Assembly: GCA_002682825.1 (NCBI GenBank)
Contig: NOKP01000002.1
Span: 62,001-126,000, forward strand
Direction of reading: 5' to 3'
DNA from: Neonectria sp. B-13
Taxonomy: Eukaryota; Ascomycota; Sordariomycetes; Hypocreales; Nectriaceae
Length of the DNA: 64,000 nucleotides
Under the pieces are notes generated by a model. That model was not told where the DNA came from. It did not search any database and saw nothing but the letters and a program-made list of their open reading frames with translations. The position numbers and the translations under genes are program-made. Of this stretch, positions 20,909 to 33,078 are shown in pieces. Every line of letters starts with the position of its first letter. The first letter of the stretch is position 1.

Positions 20909-22774
20909 TCACTCCATTGATATTGTCTCAGCCCTAGTAGAATACAGCAACAGCGCTTCGCCGTCCATCATGCCATTTACGTAACACTCCCCTACGAGGA
21001 AGTACGTTCCCCGTCCCGTTGGCCTCACCACAAACGGCACCCTGCTTCCTAAGACCACGCAAATCCGATCTCCGACCCGCGCCACCCGCGGCATCTGCCC
21101 CAACCTCCCCTCCTCCGTAGTTGCGAAGTTCATCCCATTGGTGGCAAATGTCTTGAGCGAAGACTCGACCGGCAGCACCCGCACCACCATCTCGCGGTGC
21201 CACTCAGCACTGCTGACACGGTGGCATTCATCCACGTAGGTCATGTAATCAGCGAAGACAGTGGCCATCTCGGGGCCCATGCGGACGTGGCCGCGATGTA
21301 GCTCGCAGGTCATGGTCTGCCAAAACTGCGTGAATCGGGAGGGAGACAGGGCGTGGTGGGACCCGGCGGCCATGGAACAGCAGCGCTTGAGCCAATGGCA
21401 AGTTTCTGTGATGGCAAGGTGATGGTTTCTTGTCTCGAGTAACAATGGGGATGGCTGAGGTGGAAATGACGCCGGTGACGGCATGGAAGAGGTATCAGTG
21501 AGCCCCTGCGTCTCGAGGTCGACAATGGAGTCGATGATCATGCCCTGACACTGCAAGATCCTGCCGTCGACAACAGTAAACGGTTCTGAGACTGGGTCCC
21601 CGGCTGCAAATGGGTGATTCTCCAACTTCTCAGTCAAAGGAAACGCCGAGAGCAAGTTTCTTTGGTCCGGACATGCAAGATCGGGTACCCAGGAAGGGAG
21701 AGCCGGGTCGCGCTTACTGGTGCAACTCAGCCCCAAGACGTCCCATCTGCCGGCTCTCAACTGTCGGGTTGTGAACTCCATAAACACCTCCCTCGAAGTC
21801 TTGTTGTAATCTGGCAAGACCTGATCCTCTGAGCCTTGGGGAAACAGGCCCAGCATGGAGTAAACATGGTCTCGCGGATCAGAGCAGAAGAAACTGCGTG
21901 TCGCTTTGACAAACGGGACATAACCACCAAAAGTATCCGCGCCTGTAGCCCATGGCTCCGTAAGTGCTGATATAAGCGAGCAGTTGGCCAAGGCTTGAAG
22001 GAGCATCGGATCGACCCGCTTTGCCCTGTCAGTCAAGGCAGCTTCCATCCCTGGGAACGCCAGATACGTGGCCAGAGTCCCCAGGTGGCGGAAAGGGCGA
22101 GATTCGGTTCCCCAGATTGCAACGGCGTCGCGGGAAGACGACACCTCCTGGATGACCCATTTCCTTTGGAACCATGGACGACGGAGTAGATGAAAGAAGG
22201 AGGTCCAGTCGTGCGTGTAGAAGTTGTTCTCGTCACGACGCAGAAGCTCGCGAAAGTGCGCAGTCCACCTTGAAGGGAGCTCATCGCCCCATTCGGCTAT
22301 GCTTTCATCGTCAGGGATGAGATTCAGACCGGTTTCGATGGTCGCGGCCAAGCCCTCGAGCTCGGATGTCTTCTCCCCCAGCCAGATGAGCACCCTCTCA
22401 GCCTGGCTAAAGATGGTTTGCATCATGGCAACCTGGGAACTCCGTTCCAGAATATCCTGCTGGTTGATGCAGACTGCATCAGCCCAAAGCCTGCGTGGCT
22501 TGTCAGCGAGGCGGAGGCTGCGCAGCGCGGCACAGAGGTTTGTGGGCACGTTGATAGACTGGTCTTTGCAGTAAACGGGTTGAGTGTCGCTGGCATCGCC
22601 CCATGCGTAGGATATAGCTTCAAAGCTCAGGGTCTCATCGTTGAGATTCACATGTTCGATAGATAAGCGGACCTTCTTGTCGTCGTTCCCCAGTGCTGGG
22701 TGGACGTCGATGATGCGAATGCCGCATGGTTTGGAGAGTGGTTGATAGATATATCGATTGGTGAGATGCTCCAT
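20909..22774 (-). CDS. HET-domain protein (heterokaryon incompatibility type) 1
   Basis: Single exon, 621 aa. The HET domain occupies about residues 45-215, with the three hallmark blocks FEAISYAWGDAS, LWADAVCINQQD (the invariant Cys-Ile-Asn-Gln) and WFQRKWVIQEVS, plus VLIWLGE. HET-domain proteins trigger cell death after fusion of genetically different hyphae. The C-terminal region (to about residue 600) has no named domain. It ends with the VGDRICVVLGSRVPFVVRP and YFLVGECYVNGMMDGE segments commonly found at the ends of this HET subgroup. Intact frame, ordinary length. Partner gene unknown. Confidence 0.93.
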   Translation of the reverse strand: MEHLTNRYIYQPLSKPCGIRIIDVHPALGNDDKKVRLSIEHVNLNDETLSFEAISYAWGDASDTQPVYCKDQSINVPTNLCAALRSLRLADKPRRLWADAVCINQQDILERSSQVAMMQTIFSQAERVLIWLGEKTSELEGLAATIETGLNLIPDDESIAEWGDELPSRWTAHFRELLRRDENNFYTHDWTSFFHLLRRPWFQRKWVIQEVSSSRDAVAIWGTESRPFRHLGTLATYLAFPGMEAALTDRAKRVDPMLLQALANCSLISALTEPWATGADTFGGYVPFVKATRSFFCSDPRDHVYSMLGLFPQGSEDQVLPDYNKTSREVFMEFTTRQLRAGRWDVLGLSCTSKRDPALPSWVPDLACPDQRNLLSAFPLTEKLENHPFAAGDPVSEPFTVVDGRILQCQGMIIDSIVDLETQGLTDTSSMPSPASFPPQPSPLLLETRNHHLAITETCHWLKRCCSMAAGSHHALSPSRFTQFWQTMTCELHRGHVRMGPEMATVFADYMTYVDECHRVSSAEWHREMVVRVLPVESSLKTFATNGMNFATTEEGRLGQMPRVARVGDRICVVLGSRVPFVVRPTGRGTYFLVGECYVNGMMDGEALLLYSTRAETISME

Positions 22775-25394
22775 GAGATACTTGCTGTGGAGGAGTTGAG
22801 CCTTTGGTTCTTAAAAGCGCAGTATGTTTCTGCCTACGGCGAGATCTACGGGAGATGAGGCTGCACAGCTAATTGCTGACTGTACTCTTTCAGCTCATCT
22901 CGTAGAGTGTTTTATCACTCGTCGCAAGTCACGGGACGCAGAATTAGACCCTGTCTCATTTAGAAACTAGGCACCAAAATCCACTCCGCGCGGGGCAGCT
23001 TCGTAGGCAGTCCACGCCGTTATCATGAAGGTCCGATGATGCATATTGTGATGATTATTCGCAGTAGTTGCTCGAGCCCTACCGATTCATCCCGCTCAGC
23101 GCTTGCAAGGCGCATCATCGCCCTTAGCCACCCACGAGACCTAGGTGTTGAGCTTGCCATTAATGTCACACGTTAAGATGAGACGGAGTCGCGGCCTGTG
23201 ACCTTTAGCCTTTTATTGGAATAACCTGATCAGGCGTCCCCAATTTTACTATGAAGTCTTAGGGAATTGCTACTCATGCAAGGGACTGGTTGTTAATGCT
23301 GCGATCAGTGTAACATGCTCTGGGTTCAGCCTTGGAGATGTGCTCCGCTCGAGAATTCTCGACAACGCATCTTCAAAGTATCAACAGAAGATGGTGAGAC
23401 TTCTAAGGTGCTGCCACACTTAATTCACCTTCTGAACCAATCTCAGCTCCGGGAAGCGCAAAAGTTGACATTAACAGTAACCAGAGTTTCCTGATGCCGG
23501 CGTGAAAAAGAATCCCTTGCAAGAAGAGGATACTAGGCAAGACACTTTGTACGTGGATCACCTTTGTATGTGAGGGTTGTACGATGGCCATAAGATCATT
23601 TTGCTGTCTACGATTTCATTGATTCCTCCCGTAAGTCAACGATAACTCTACTGGCTGGGTATTAGTTGTGTGCGAAAAACGCATCAACGCTACCTATAGG
23701 GTAGCTCATTGCGTAGATGGTAGGAGGCGCCTAGCCTCAAAGCCTTACAGAGTCAAATCCTAAAGTGCTTTTCCACATTCGGGTATGACGGCACCCTCTG
23801 TATCTGGTAGGCTGATCTTACGCGAGATATTCGACGATCAGCAACCAATGCGCGAGTGGAGGCGGACTTTACGGATTTTGCGCATATTATACTGCCGCCT
23901 ATAACATTAGCGGGGTTTTTATTGAGGTAGCGGGCATTTTCTCGCCATGATCCAAATCTAAACGTAAATTACAAACACATGGTCACGAGTCTACAGGGAT
24001 GAAGAAATTCAGGGAAATAGATCATCGAATAATATCCATTCTTCTGAAGGGCAGTCTTGACCATCTTCCTAACTCGGCCCTTCGTAAGCTCGTCTTGCGG
24101 AGGAACTTTGGTTATCAAGTAGCACAGAATGTGGAGCATGTAAATCATCCAAAACAGGAAGCTCGAGCTGCGTCACGCGTCTTGTGCTGGCATCCCCACT
24201 ACGGAGCCATAATAATACCTGTTGCAACATAATTATTCTCGCTTATTTTCTAACTGCGAATACAATGGCGAGTAGACACATACAACTAGGAGCGACACGG
24301 CAACAGTGCTCAGGCATAACGCTGCTTCGGTTGCGCAGGATCAAGGCTGTCTAAGTTGTCTTTTCTAGGGCTTATTCAAGGATATAACTGGGATTCAAAT
24401 GTCGCCACCTGAGGACGATGGAGAATTCTGAATGTTCCTTGAGGCCGCCTGTATTCCAACCTGGACCCTATTCTAGCCTCTCACGTAGTAGACTTTTGGC
24501 TGAATTGCCGCCCTCTAGGATCCCACAGAAATGGGCGGACGATTACTGTTCCCCATGATGCACAGTAAGTTATTTCCATTATGTGATGTGGGTAAGACAC
24601 AAGACAAAGCTGCAAGACTCCACTCAAACAAGGCGAAGAAATGCTCCACTAGGCCATGCTACCCGACTTTTGTCATACCATAGTAGGAGTCCGCTCAGCC
24701 CTAGCCGCATACATCGACAAGGCCGGAGGCTGCGTATACCTGCTGGGGTTTGAGTGCATCCTCGTGGCATTTCTATGGGCTGTAGAAGCTTTCTAGAAGG
24801 TCTGCACTACCCGTTCCTGGTGGGAATTGGGGTCTGTTTCACGTTTGATGACTGTATTGAGAACGGCCCATTGAACGGTTGGTAGAATCTTTGGATCTGG
24901 ATTGGTCTAAACCCGAACTCTATCTGCTACGGCCGTTAGTCGGGCGTGACTAGGGAGCAAGGTCGCAGGGTTACGGAAACCAAAGGATCGGATTAAACGA
25001 AGGATCTGAATGCTAATCCTTCATACTATCATCCGCCAATCAGCAGCCACTACGCCAATTAAATGCAAGGATACCACAAAATGTAGTATAGGTCATACCT
25101 CCACCAGGATTCCAAGCGCAGGCATTAATTATAGCGTGACTGTTGCCGTCACACCCGGCAATTGACATAGCCCATTCCTGTCGCAAACAAGCAAATCAGA
25201 AGAGGCGGCCTGCAAGCATATGCTCCAGGGATTTGATCCTTCTTCAGCCTACGTCTGTCGAACCCTAAATATAGTGTTTCAATGATCATAGCATTCATTT
25301 TAATGAAGATATATAAGTATCACCTTAAGCCCACTGTTCATGCTCTCCACCACTCTTCCACTTGTCTATAATCCTTCATTTGACTTCAAACAAC
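22775..25394. other. Long intergenic stretch, probably decayed sequence
   Basis: 2.6 kb, the longest gene-free stretch in the window. It has only short frames. A 77-codon frame at 23999-24232 (plus) and a hydrophobic 43-codon frame ending about 24796 (with VYLLGFECILVAFLW) might be relics, but I cannot match them to anything. The right end is the promoter of the Ecp2-like gene. Confidence 0.5.
25310..25316 (+). promoter_or_regulatory. Probable TATA box of the Ecp2-like gene
   Basis: TATATAA, 79 bp upstream of the ATG, followed by a CT-rich, AC-rich leader (CTCTCCACCACTC...) typical of highly expressed fungal secreted-protein genes. Confidence 0.5.
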
Positions 25395-26103
25395 ATGAGA
25401 CCGACAGAACTTGCTTTCGCCTTGGCTGGGCTGCCTTTGGCCTTTTCTTTACCCGCGTCGACACCAGCGGACGCCGACATGGTCAGCCGCGAAGTGACCA
25501 ACTCTGAAGGCCGAACCATATCTCTTCTTGTGCACAAGTCCCTGGTCGACGATGCGGAGCTCACCAAGCGAGCTGACGTTTCGTACGGATCTAACAATGA
25601 TCCCGTAGCCTTCAACGGAGACCAATGCGGCGACAGCTCATTTGAAGCCACCAGCGACGACAGCGCCCAAGGGTGCAACATCGACGACTGCAACGATCTT
25701 GCTTCTGGTCTCCGCGGCGTCGACCGCCACTGGGAGCTCACCAACGGCTTTGGCGGTTACGTCAAAGATTGGCTGGAGTTGGCCTCAGTCGGAACTTGCC
25801 ATTTCTACGTCAACAGACACGACTTCTTCGATGCCAACACCGACGGCAAGAACTTCATCGGCACGACTGATATCGCGGATCTTGTCCAAGACTCGGTGGC
25901 TAGGTTCCAGAAATGGGGCACCGTTACGTATCCCGGAGGGAGTTTGCAGGTCGGATCCGTGGTGCCCGCTAATGGCCATGCGTAAGTTGAATCAAAGACG
26001 AGAAAAACACATTTGCATAGACTAGCGACTAACATGTGATGACAGGAAATGCTTTCCCAATGGGTGGGATACACCTTGGAGGGTCCAGGCCAACCAGCCG
26101 TAA
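25395..26103 (+). CDS. Secreted Ecp2/Hce2-like protein (candidate effector)
   Basis: Two exons, join(25395..25981,26046..26103), with a 64-bp intron (GTAAGT..ACAG). It encodes 214 aa. There is a signal peptide (about 1-18), then a propeptide ending in a dibasic Kex2-type site LTKR at 56-59. The mature part has five Cys. It has the layout of the Hce2 domain (homologues of Cladosporium fulvum Ecp2): a Cys near the start, DDCNDLASGLRG, WLELASVGTCHFYV, then TTDIADLVQDSVARF and a final Cys from the second exon. The family assignment is by pattern. Ecp2-like proteins are secreted, and some induce plant cell death or act antagonistically; the role here is unproven. It converges on the NACHT-ankyrin gene 305 bp away. 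Confidence 0.75.
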
Positions 26104-26407
26104 AGAACAGAATGCAAGGATGCAATTGGGTTCATCACTACCAAATGTCAAGCTTTCGGCTTAAGTTAAAGGTTTAAGGTACAAGGCATCGTGCGTGGTC
26201 GAGAGGAGAAGCTGGGAATATCCTGAAATGTCAACGGAGAAAAGCAAAGCGGAACAACTTTCGCATCATTCGTAGCAGAGTCGAAAACTCATCCAACGTT
26301 TCAACCCTCCCACCCGTCAAGCCATATACTTCAATAATAGGCAAGAAATGTGAAGAAACTGTGTGTGATATTTCCCAAAATGCAACCGCAACTCCAGCAT
26401 TTCTTTC
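26104..26407. other. Short convergent intergenic region
   Basis: 304 bp between the 3' ends of the Ecp2-like gene and the NACHT-ankyrin gene. Nothing recognisable in it. Confidence 0.6.
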
Positions 26408-29400
26408 CTATGCTCGTATTACTTGGACAACCTTGCCTCTTAAGCTCGATACAATCCTCTGCCGCCTGCTTGCATAGTCTATCATTGCCTCATGTCGGCC
26501 TTGCCTCCACTCCCATTTCAACAATACCTTGGCAGCCACCTTTCCCGACCAGTTGGAAATCTCTTGTATTTCGTTTGACGTACTGTTCGTGAGTTTCATT
26601 TGCCCCAGATACCTCCCTACCAACAGCCATTGCAAAACTGCACTACTCTGGCTTGGGACCGTGACATCAGGCTCTCGTCGCCTTAGGAGGTCATGGGGTA
26701 TCCTTGCACCATAGCGGACGAGGAACTCAAACGCGTGAAGGTGATGGTTCAAGAATGCCGCGTCCAGTAAGGTTCCATGTTGTCTGCACTGCTGTTCTAC
26801 ATTCGCTCCCAGAAGGAGGAAATCTTGAATCGCTGGTACCACACCCCAACATGCAGCTTGACATAGGAGGTTGTGTTTTCCCGGAACAGCGAGATCTGAG
26901 ATGTGACGCATCTCGTCTTTGCTGTGGTAGCGACGAAGAATGTGCAAATTCCTTGCTATTGCAGCTAAGCTGTTTCGTGGGTTACTACAACCGCCACAAA
27001 ACTTTGCGTCGGGCCACCTAATTCGTTGAGCTGCTAAAAAGCTGGCATCCCTGGCTAGTACGGACCTCAGCAAACTGGCAGATGAGCTGGCGATCAACCA
27101 GTTGGCAACAGAAACACCAACGTCCTCCACTTGATGTAAATCGACCCCTTGATCGAGGAGCAGATGGAATATTTGAACGTCAGAAATCCCTTGGTCTCGG
27201 CCGGCTTCCTGAATCGCCACGAGATGTAGAGCATTTCGTCCATAAATGTCGGTGCCCATGCTCGGCGCGCATCGCTCCATCAGAAGCTTGGCCGTACTCC
27301 ACTTGCCTCTCCAATACGCGGACATCAACGGGGTCAAGGCTTTACCATCCAATGCATCGGAGCGAGCACCGCAACCAAGGAGATATTTCGTGACTTCTCT
27401 GGACCCGTTGGCAGCTGCAATATGAAGAGGCGTCTGATTGAAGATATCTACCTCCTCAATGTCGGCCTTGTTGTGGATTAAGGCTTTTGCAGCATGCACG
27501 CAATTGCGAGCTGCTGCAATGTGAAGAGGTGTCTGAAGGTATGCATCTTTTTGGTTGACGAATCTGGTCAGGATCTCCGAAGATGACAACTCATTGGACA
27601 GGCAATCAAGTGGATACAGCCTGAAGCATTGTTAGACGAGAAGTAGGATCTCCCTTGTTGAGGCTCACTCACATTGAATTATACTGTGCATGCTGAAGTA
27701 CATCCAGCAGAATGTGGAATCCTTCAGTGTTACCTGTGTAAATAGCCACATGAAGAGGACTGTGACGCAGATTGAAAAGGTCACCGCCCTCTCGAAAGAA
27801 GCTTGTTACCAAGGCCGGCAAAAGAGTGTTGAATTTCGAACGCGCTGCAGCGGCTTCAAGAACGCTAGAGTGATTGATCGATTTTTGATACACGGTTGAA
27901 ACAGACGCGCCATGTTTAAGAAGCCACTGTACGACTTCAAGGCTTGCTTCGTTGCAGACAGCAACCATCAACGCGGTCACACGATGAGGTCCATTCAACT
28001 CGACGTCTACCGGACATCCAAGACGGTGAAGTCTCTCACAGGCATCGACGTCGTCTTCTTCAACGGCCCTGTGAAACCCGTCTGCCATCAATCTCAGCCC
28101 TCGGGGTCCGCCTGTTGGACTCTCAATCTCGACGTTGCTTTCGCTACTCTCTAAGGCTTTGATGATATCAGAGTCCCCTGCCGCATAGGCACACATGAGA
28201 GGAGTAGCCCCTGAGGAACAAGCCACCTGTTCTGCCCCAAGACTAAGCAAGGTTTCGACACTCTGCAAATGTCTCATACGGACTGCTTGGTGTAATGGTG
28301 TCAAGCCACCGTAGCGAGTAGCGTCGATGTTCCCTCCGCGTTCCTTGAGAAACTCAATCACGGGGGGGTGATTGAATCGAGCAGCATAGTGCATAGGAGT
28401 TTCGAGGTTGTCGTCAAGAGTCTCAAGGTCGCATATAATATTTGCATCAAGAAAGAACCTCAGGCATGGCAGTTGACCGTATAATGCGGCTAGATGGAGG
28501 GCGTTTCCACCTGAAAACGATTGGTCCTCGATATCGAAATCCCAAGTTTTGGCCCATGCTGAGGGCGAAGTCTTGGTTTTACAGTCTGCAGCAACTCTTC
28601 TCAGCAGGGGCACATGACCTCTCTCGATTGCGGCTTGTAGCCCGTCAAAGTCAGAGTCCCCAGCAAATGGGTCAGCTCCAAAGTCGAGAAGTACCTCTGC
28701 AGTAGTAATGGAATCCTGGAGTATATGATATGCAAGTGGCGATCCATACCCTGCAGAAAGTGGCAAATTGCAATCAGCCCCAAGTCGTAAAAGGCGGCTC
28801 AATCTGAAAACAGAACCTTTGAAACCAGACAGAGATCCTGCGGTGAAGTGGAGAGGCCCACGACCACCCAGGCTCTCGATTCCTCGCTTAATTTCGTCTG
28901 TGTTCGAGCGAGCTAGTAGGCGGTTGAAATTCGCTTCGCTGATCAATACATTGGGAAAGCAGGCGAGATCAAATGCAGATAGCCGATCCACCCGGGAATG
29001 AACGTCCACACTGTGCTCAAGAAGAAGAGCTATCATCTCATCATCATCATGAATCACGGACTCTGACAAAAGACGTGCTAGGCAAGAGCGATTGCCGGCT
29101 CCCATCCAATAAGTTGTCTCCTCTGAGATGCGCATTGTGATCTCAGATACCGTGTCCCAACAGGAGAAGCGGCTTGGCTTTTCTTTTCCTTCAGTGACAG
29201 ATTCGCATCTATCGGTAGTCTCCTGAGTGATTGCTGATATGAATGGTACTAAGGCGGATATTTTTTCCTGTTTCTCGTATAGCTGAACCGTTCCATGCTG
29301 GATGAGAGCAAAGATAACATCTCTGAGCCAGCTAGGACTGTACACTTTTAAGAAACGATAGTTCCCAGTCAGGAGGATGGGAACCACCTCTGAGCATAAA

Positions 29401-32400
29401 AATGACCATAGAGTAGTCGCCTCGAAGGAATCTTTGGATGCAGTGTTGGGGAGCAATGCTGCAAAGACATCGGGCTGCAACTCGACCTCATATTTGACCG
29501 CTCGGAGTAAAACCCGCTCGAGTGGCGTTCTCATGTCCTTATTTCGTCGTTGATCCACAGGAAAAAGACGCTTGAGACTTTGAACGCACTCAGTACTGGA
29601 GTCCACTCTAAGGTAATGCAATGGGCTCCCTTGATCTTCGTGCAACCCGTCTACCTCAACACCGACATCGAGCAGCTTTTGGACGACGTCGTAAGATCCT
29701 AGCTCAGCTGCAGCCCGAAACATGGAATTTGTGCTTTTCCAATGCTCCTTTGAGTGGCAATGTTCTAGAAGCATTAGTGTAGACTCAACGGACTGCTGAT
29801 TGAGTGCTGCACAGATCGGTGTCTCGCCACTCTCTGACACCGTTTGCAATGCCTGGTCTCTGTCGCCAAGCTCAAGGAGAAATTTGAGGATCCTGACGGA
29901 GTTTTCCCGAGCACTCTTATGCCAGATTGTGTCACCATGTTCATCTGATATGATTGTAGAGCTTCCATGCTGAAGCAGAGCTCTGAGCATGTATTCGTCC
30001 TTGTCCTGGAAGCACAGGTGTACTGGTGTACAACCGTCTTCGTCCGGAATGTTGGGATCCAGCCCAAATTTCAGTAGTGAATCCACAACGTTTAGCGATC
30101 CTGAAACTGTGGCAATGTAAAGCGAGGTCCGACTTGGATTTTCCGAATCAATCCCAATAGATTTCAAAAGTTCCGATTGGTCATTGTTGAGAAGTTCCTC
30201 GAGGCCGATGACATCATTAGTCTGAAGGAGTAACATGACAGACTGCCGCAACTCTTCGCCACTCATTTCATCTCCAGGGCGTGGCTTCAAGAAGTGGGTC
30301 CACTTCATTTTTTTAAGAAACTTCAGAGTGATAGAGTATAGGCGTGACCGAGCACTGTTTTCTCTCTCTGATTGTGCGAGCGTCTGAAAGAGATTGATGA
30401 AGGGGCTTTCGGGATTGGATTGACGCTTGAAGAAGTGATTCGACAACCTGGAACTAATGTTATAGAGCCGCACGAAATTTTTCAAGTCCTCTTCTTCTAT
30501 GACAACGCCAGCTTGAACCAGGTCGTGTACTATCTCCAACCCTGAGCAGACGTCACGCTCAATGAAAGAAAAAGGTAGAGATAGGACTGTTGAACTTCTG
30601 AAAGGTGTAGTAAGCCGTAGACCTGGCTTTGAGCTAGCTCCGAGAAGCAATCGAGCTGTCTGTCTCTGAGCCTTTAAATTCGTAGAAGGTGAACAGAAGC
30701 GAAAGTTCCAAACCGGGGTTTTATCCATGAACACTGAAAAATGACCAATTGCACAGTGAAGAGGGGTGCCAAATTCACTTCGCAGGTCGGTTTTCGCCCC
30801 GGAATCTAGCATCTGGCGACAAAGATCTGTCATACCTAGAGCCGCCGCCATATGCAGAGGGGTGAAGTCGGGTCTCAGGACCGCGGAGATAACTTGGAGG
30901 GCAATTTCATTGCTCTCTCCAAAATCGCCCCGATGTTTGAAGAGATAATGGCTGTCTCCTTGAAGACAATGTCTTATGAACTCTATTGCCCACGAGCAAA
31001 AGCTTGGTGTCTTTGGCATCTGAAACAGAGAACTCATGTACCCAGAGATCCCGGGTTCGCTGGCTTGACTATTCACATAGTACGGCCAGTATATTGCTGC
31101 ATGTTCGTAAAAGGGACGCATCTCTATCCTCTGTAGGATGCGCTCGATTCCTCTTTCTGTAGCTTCCGGTACCTCTTCATAATTCTTTAAAGTCAAGAAC
31201 CGTAGGCAGAGAGTGCCTAGAAGACTGCAGGCCTTTTCCTCGGAGACACCATACCCGCTTAGGGTGGGATGTGTGTGGCATTCTCCTTGGAGAAATTCCT
31301 GAACCGTGAAATGTGCAAATTCAAGGGTGTTGCCGTCTTCGGATCTTCGAATGAGGCTACCACACCAGCGAAGAATCTCCTGCTCGTCCACAATTTCATC
31401 ATCATAAAAAGTATCCGAATCATCCGAAAGAGAGACTGCCTCGCATATTTCTTTGAAGGTGAGCTGGTCATCAAATAGGAAATCGAGATCAACCAAAGAA
31501 CTGATCAATAGCAAGGTTCTCTGTACAATGCGTTGGATAGCCTGGCTGTAGCCTTCTACTTTCATGAGAATTCGTTCGTAAGTGGCTGGTAGTGTCGGTG
31601 GTAGCTTATCCAACGCCTCTCGTCGAGCTCTATCTGAGGGAAGGTCGCATATATGGTCGAGTTGGCAAGTCACCCAGCGGAACCTTTGTTTCGATGTCAG
31701 CCCTTCTAATTTTAGAGAAGTTAGGAGATGTGGTTTCTACTTACATGCCTTTGGCCCCACTGACCAATTTAGTCGTGATCTGATCTTTTACCGCCATGTC
31801 GCGAAGTCGCAATCTCTTTATCCTGATGCGCTCGTCCAGTTCATAGGCAACATATAATTGGATGTCTGCTGTATGGGCTTCCAACTCAATGCATTGAAAG
31901 TCGAATTTCAGACGCTCGCTAATGGAAGGCTCGTCTCGACTTAGCAGAGCTAGACTGACGGTATCCTGACTCCGGGTCGAAGCAAGAGATCTCAGGTTTG
32001 TCAAATTGATATTGACTTGGTCGTCGCATTCATCGAGACCATCGATGATCAAATGTACCTGGGTGAACGATTTGAACATGCAGTGTAAGATCTCAATCAA
32101 CCTATCTGCCGTAGGCTCTTCTGCGAGATGGCTCGAATGCAGGTGATCATAATACTCTTCCAGAGTACGATAAGCCGCTTCGTCTTGAAGGGCGAGCTGG
32201 ACGCATAGGGATGAAAGAATGTTTGAAGATTGATGCGTTGTCTTATCCCTGTAAGTGCAAAAGAAATAGCCAACGGCTGCTCCGATCTTGTTGCGCTGGA
32301 GACACTCGCTGATGATGGCACTCGCTATGACCGACTTTCCAGCACCGGGGATGCCAGTGAACCATGTCTTTGAGCCGGGTGTGTTGTACCATACATCGAA

Positions 32401-33078
32401 CTCCACGCTCTCTGTTAACCAAAGGCCTGTAAGGGGATGTCGCAGGTGTCTATTCATATCGAATTCGGAGCGAGGGTTGACTTTGGTAAAAAAGCCAAGA
32501 ACGTGCTTCCTTTTCTTGTTCATTGAGATTTTTGTTTGGATATCCGCGATCACCTTGATGGTAGCCTGGACTTCATCAAGCTTTGTGTTCATGTCTTGTT
32601 GTCGAGATAAGCACTCTCTCAATTTGCTCATGGACTCAGCCGCAATGGCAATGTTGATGGTTTGCTTGTGCCGTTCGATATCTTTAAGCATATTCTCGGT
32701 TTCATCAGATGAAAATGGCCACTTTAGGCGATTATGCAGTTTCTCAAAGGCAGAATGAGAATTTAATCCCGTTTTGGTATCCTCAAGGCCCTTCTCAATT
32801 CGCCGAAGCAGCTGCTGACATTCGTGTAGATGATGTGGTTTGAAAACGGATGTGCGCTCAGAGGTCGTTTGATCATCGATGGGCTCGCTCTCCAAGTTGA
32901 ATGCAGTCAACGACAATTCGTGCAACAAGACAGAGAAGGTTTTCACTTCAGACAAGAAGCCTCCCACTTCATTTCGGGCACCTTTGACGGCCTTGGCGTA
33001 TTTTGTCGCTCTTCGAAAAACGAGGTCGGCGAGGGCTACTAGCCCCGCAATGCTAGCTGAGAGAGAAGGAGGATCCAT
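26408..33078 (-). CDS. NLR-like STAND protein: HeLo-like N-terminus, NACHT, ankyrin repeats (2185 aa)
   Basis: Three exons: complement(join(26408..27620,27673..31683,31745..33078)). Both introns (52 and 61 bp) restore frame; the first junction rebuilds KGMFRWVTCQLD, a conserved NACHT-end segment. The start is the ATG at 33078. Residues 1 to about 190 match the fungal STAND N-terminal (HeLo-like) domain (LSASIAGLVALADLVFRR). NACHT follows, with P-loop GIPGAGKS (242-249) and Walker B HLIIDGLDE (342-350). About 1300 C-terminal residues carry many ankyrin repeats (for example TPLHMAAALGMTDLCRQML, NVVDSLLKFGLDPNIPDEDG and TPLHIAAANGSREVTKYLL). Such proteins are sensors: ligand binding to the repeats drives NACHT oligomerisation and the N-terminal domain executes cell death. 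The frame is intact throughout. It is divergent from HET gene 2. Confidence 0.92.

Noticed and set aside
23999..24232. 77-codon plus-strand ORF in the long intergenic region
   Set aside because: Sequence not recognised and surrounded by stop-rich DNA; too short to support alone.
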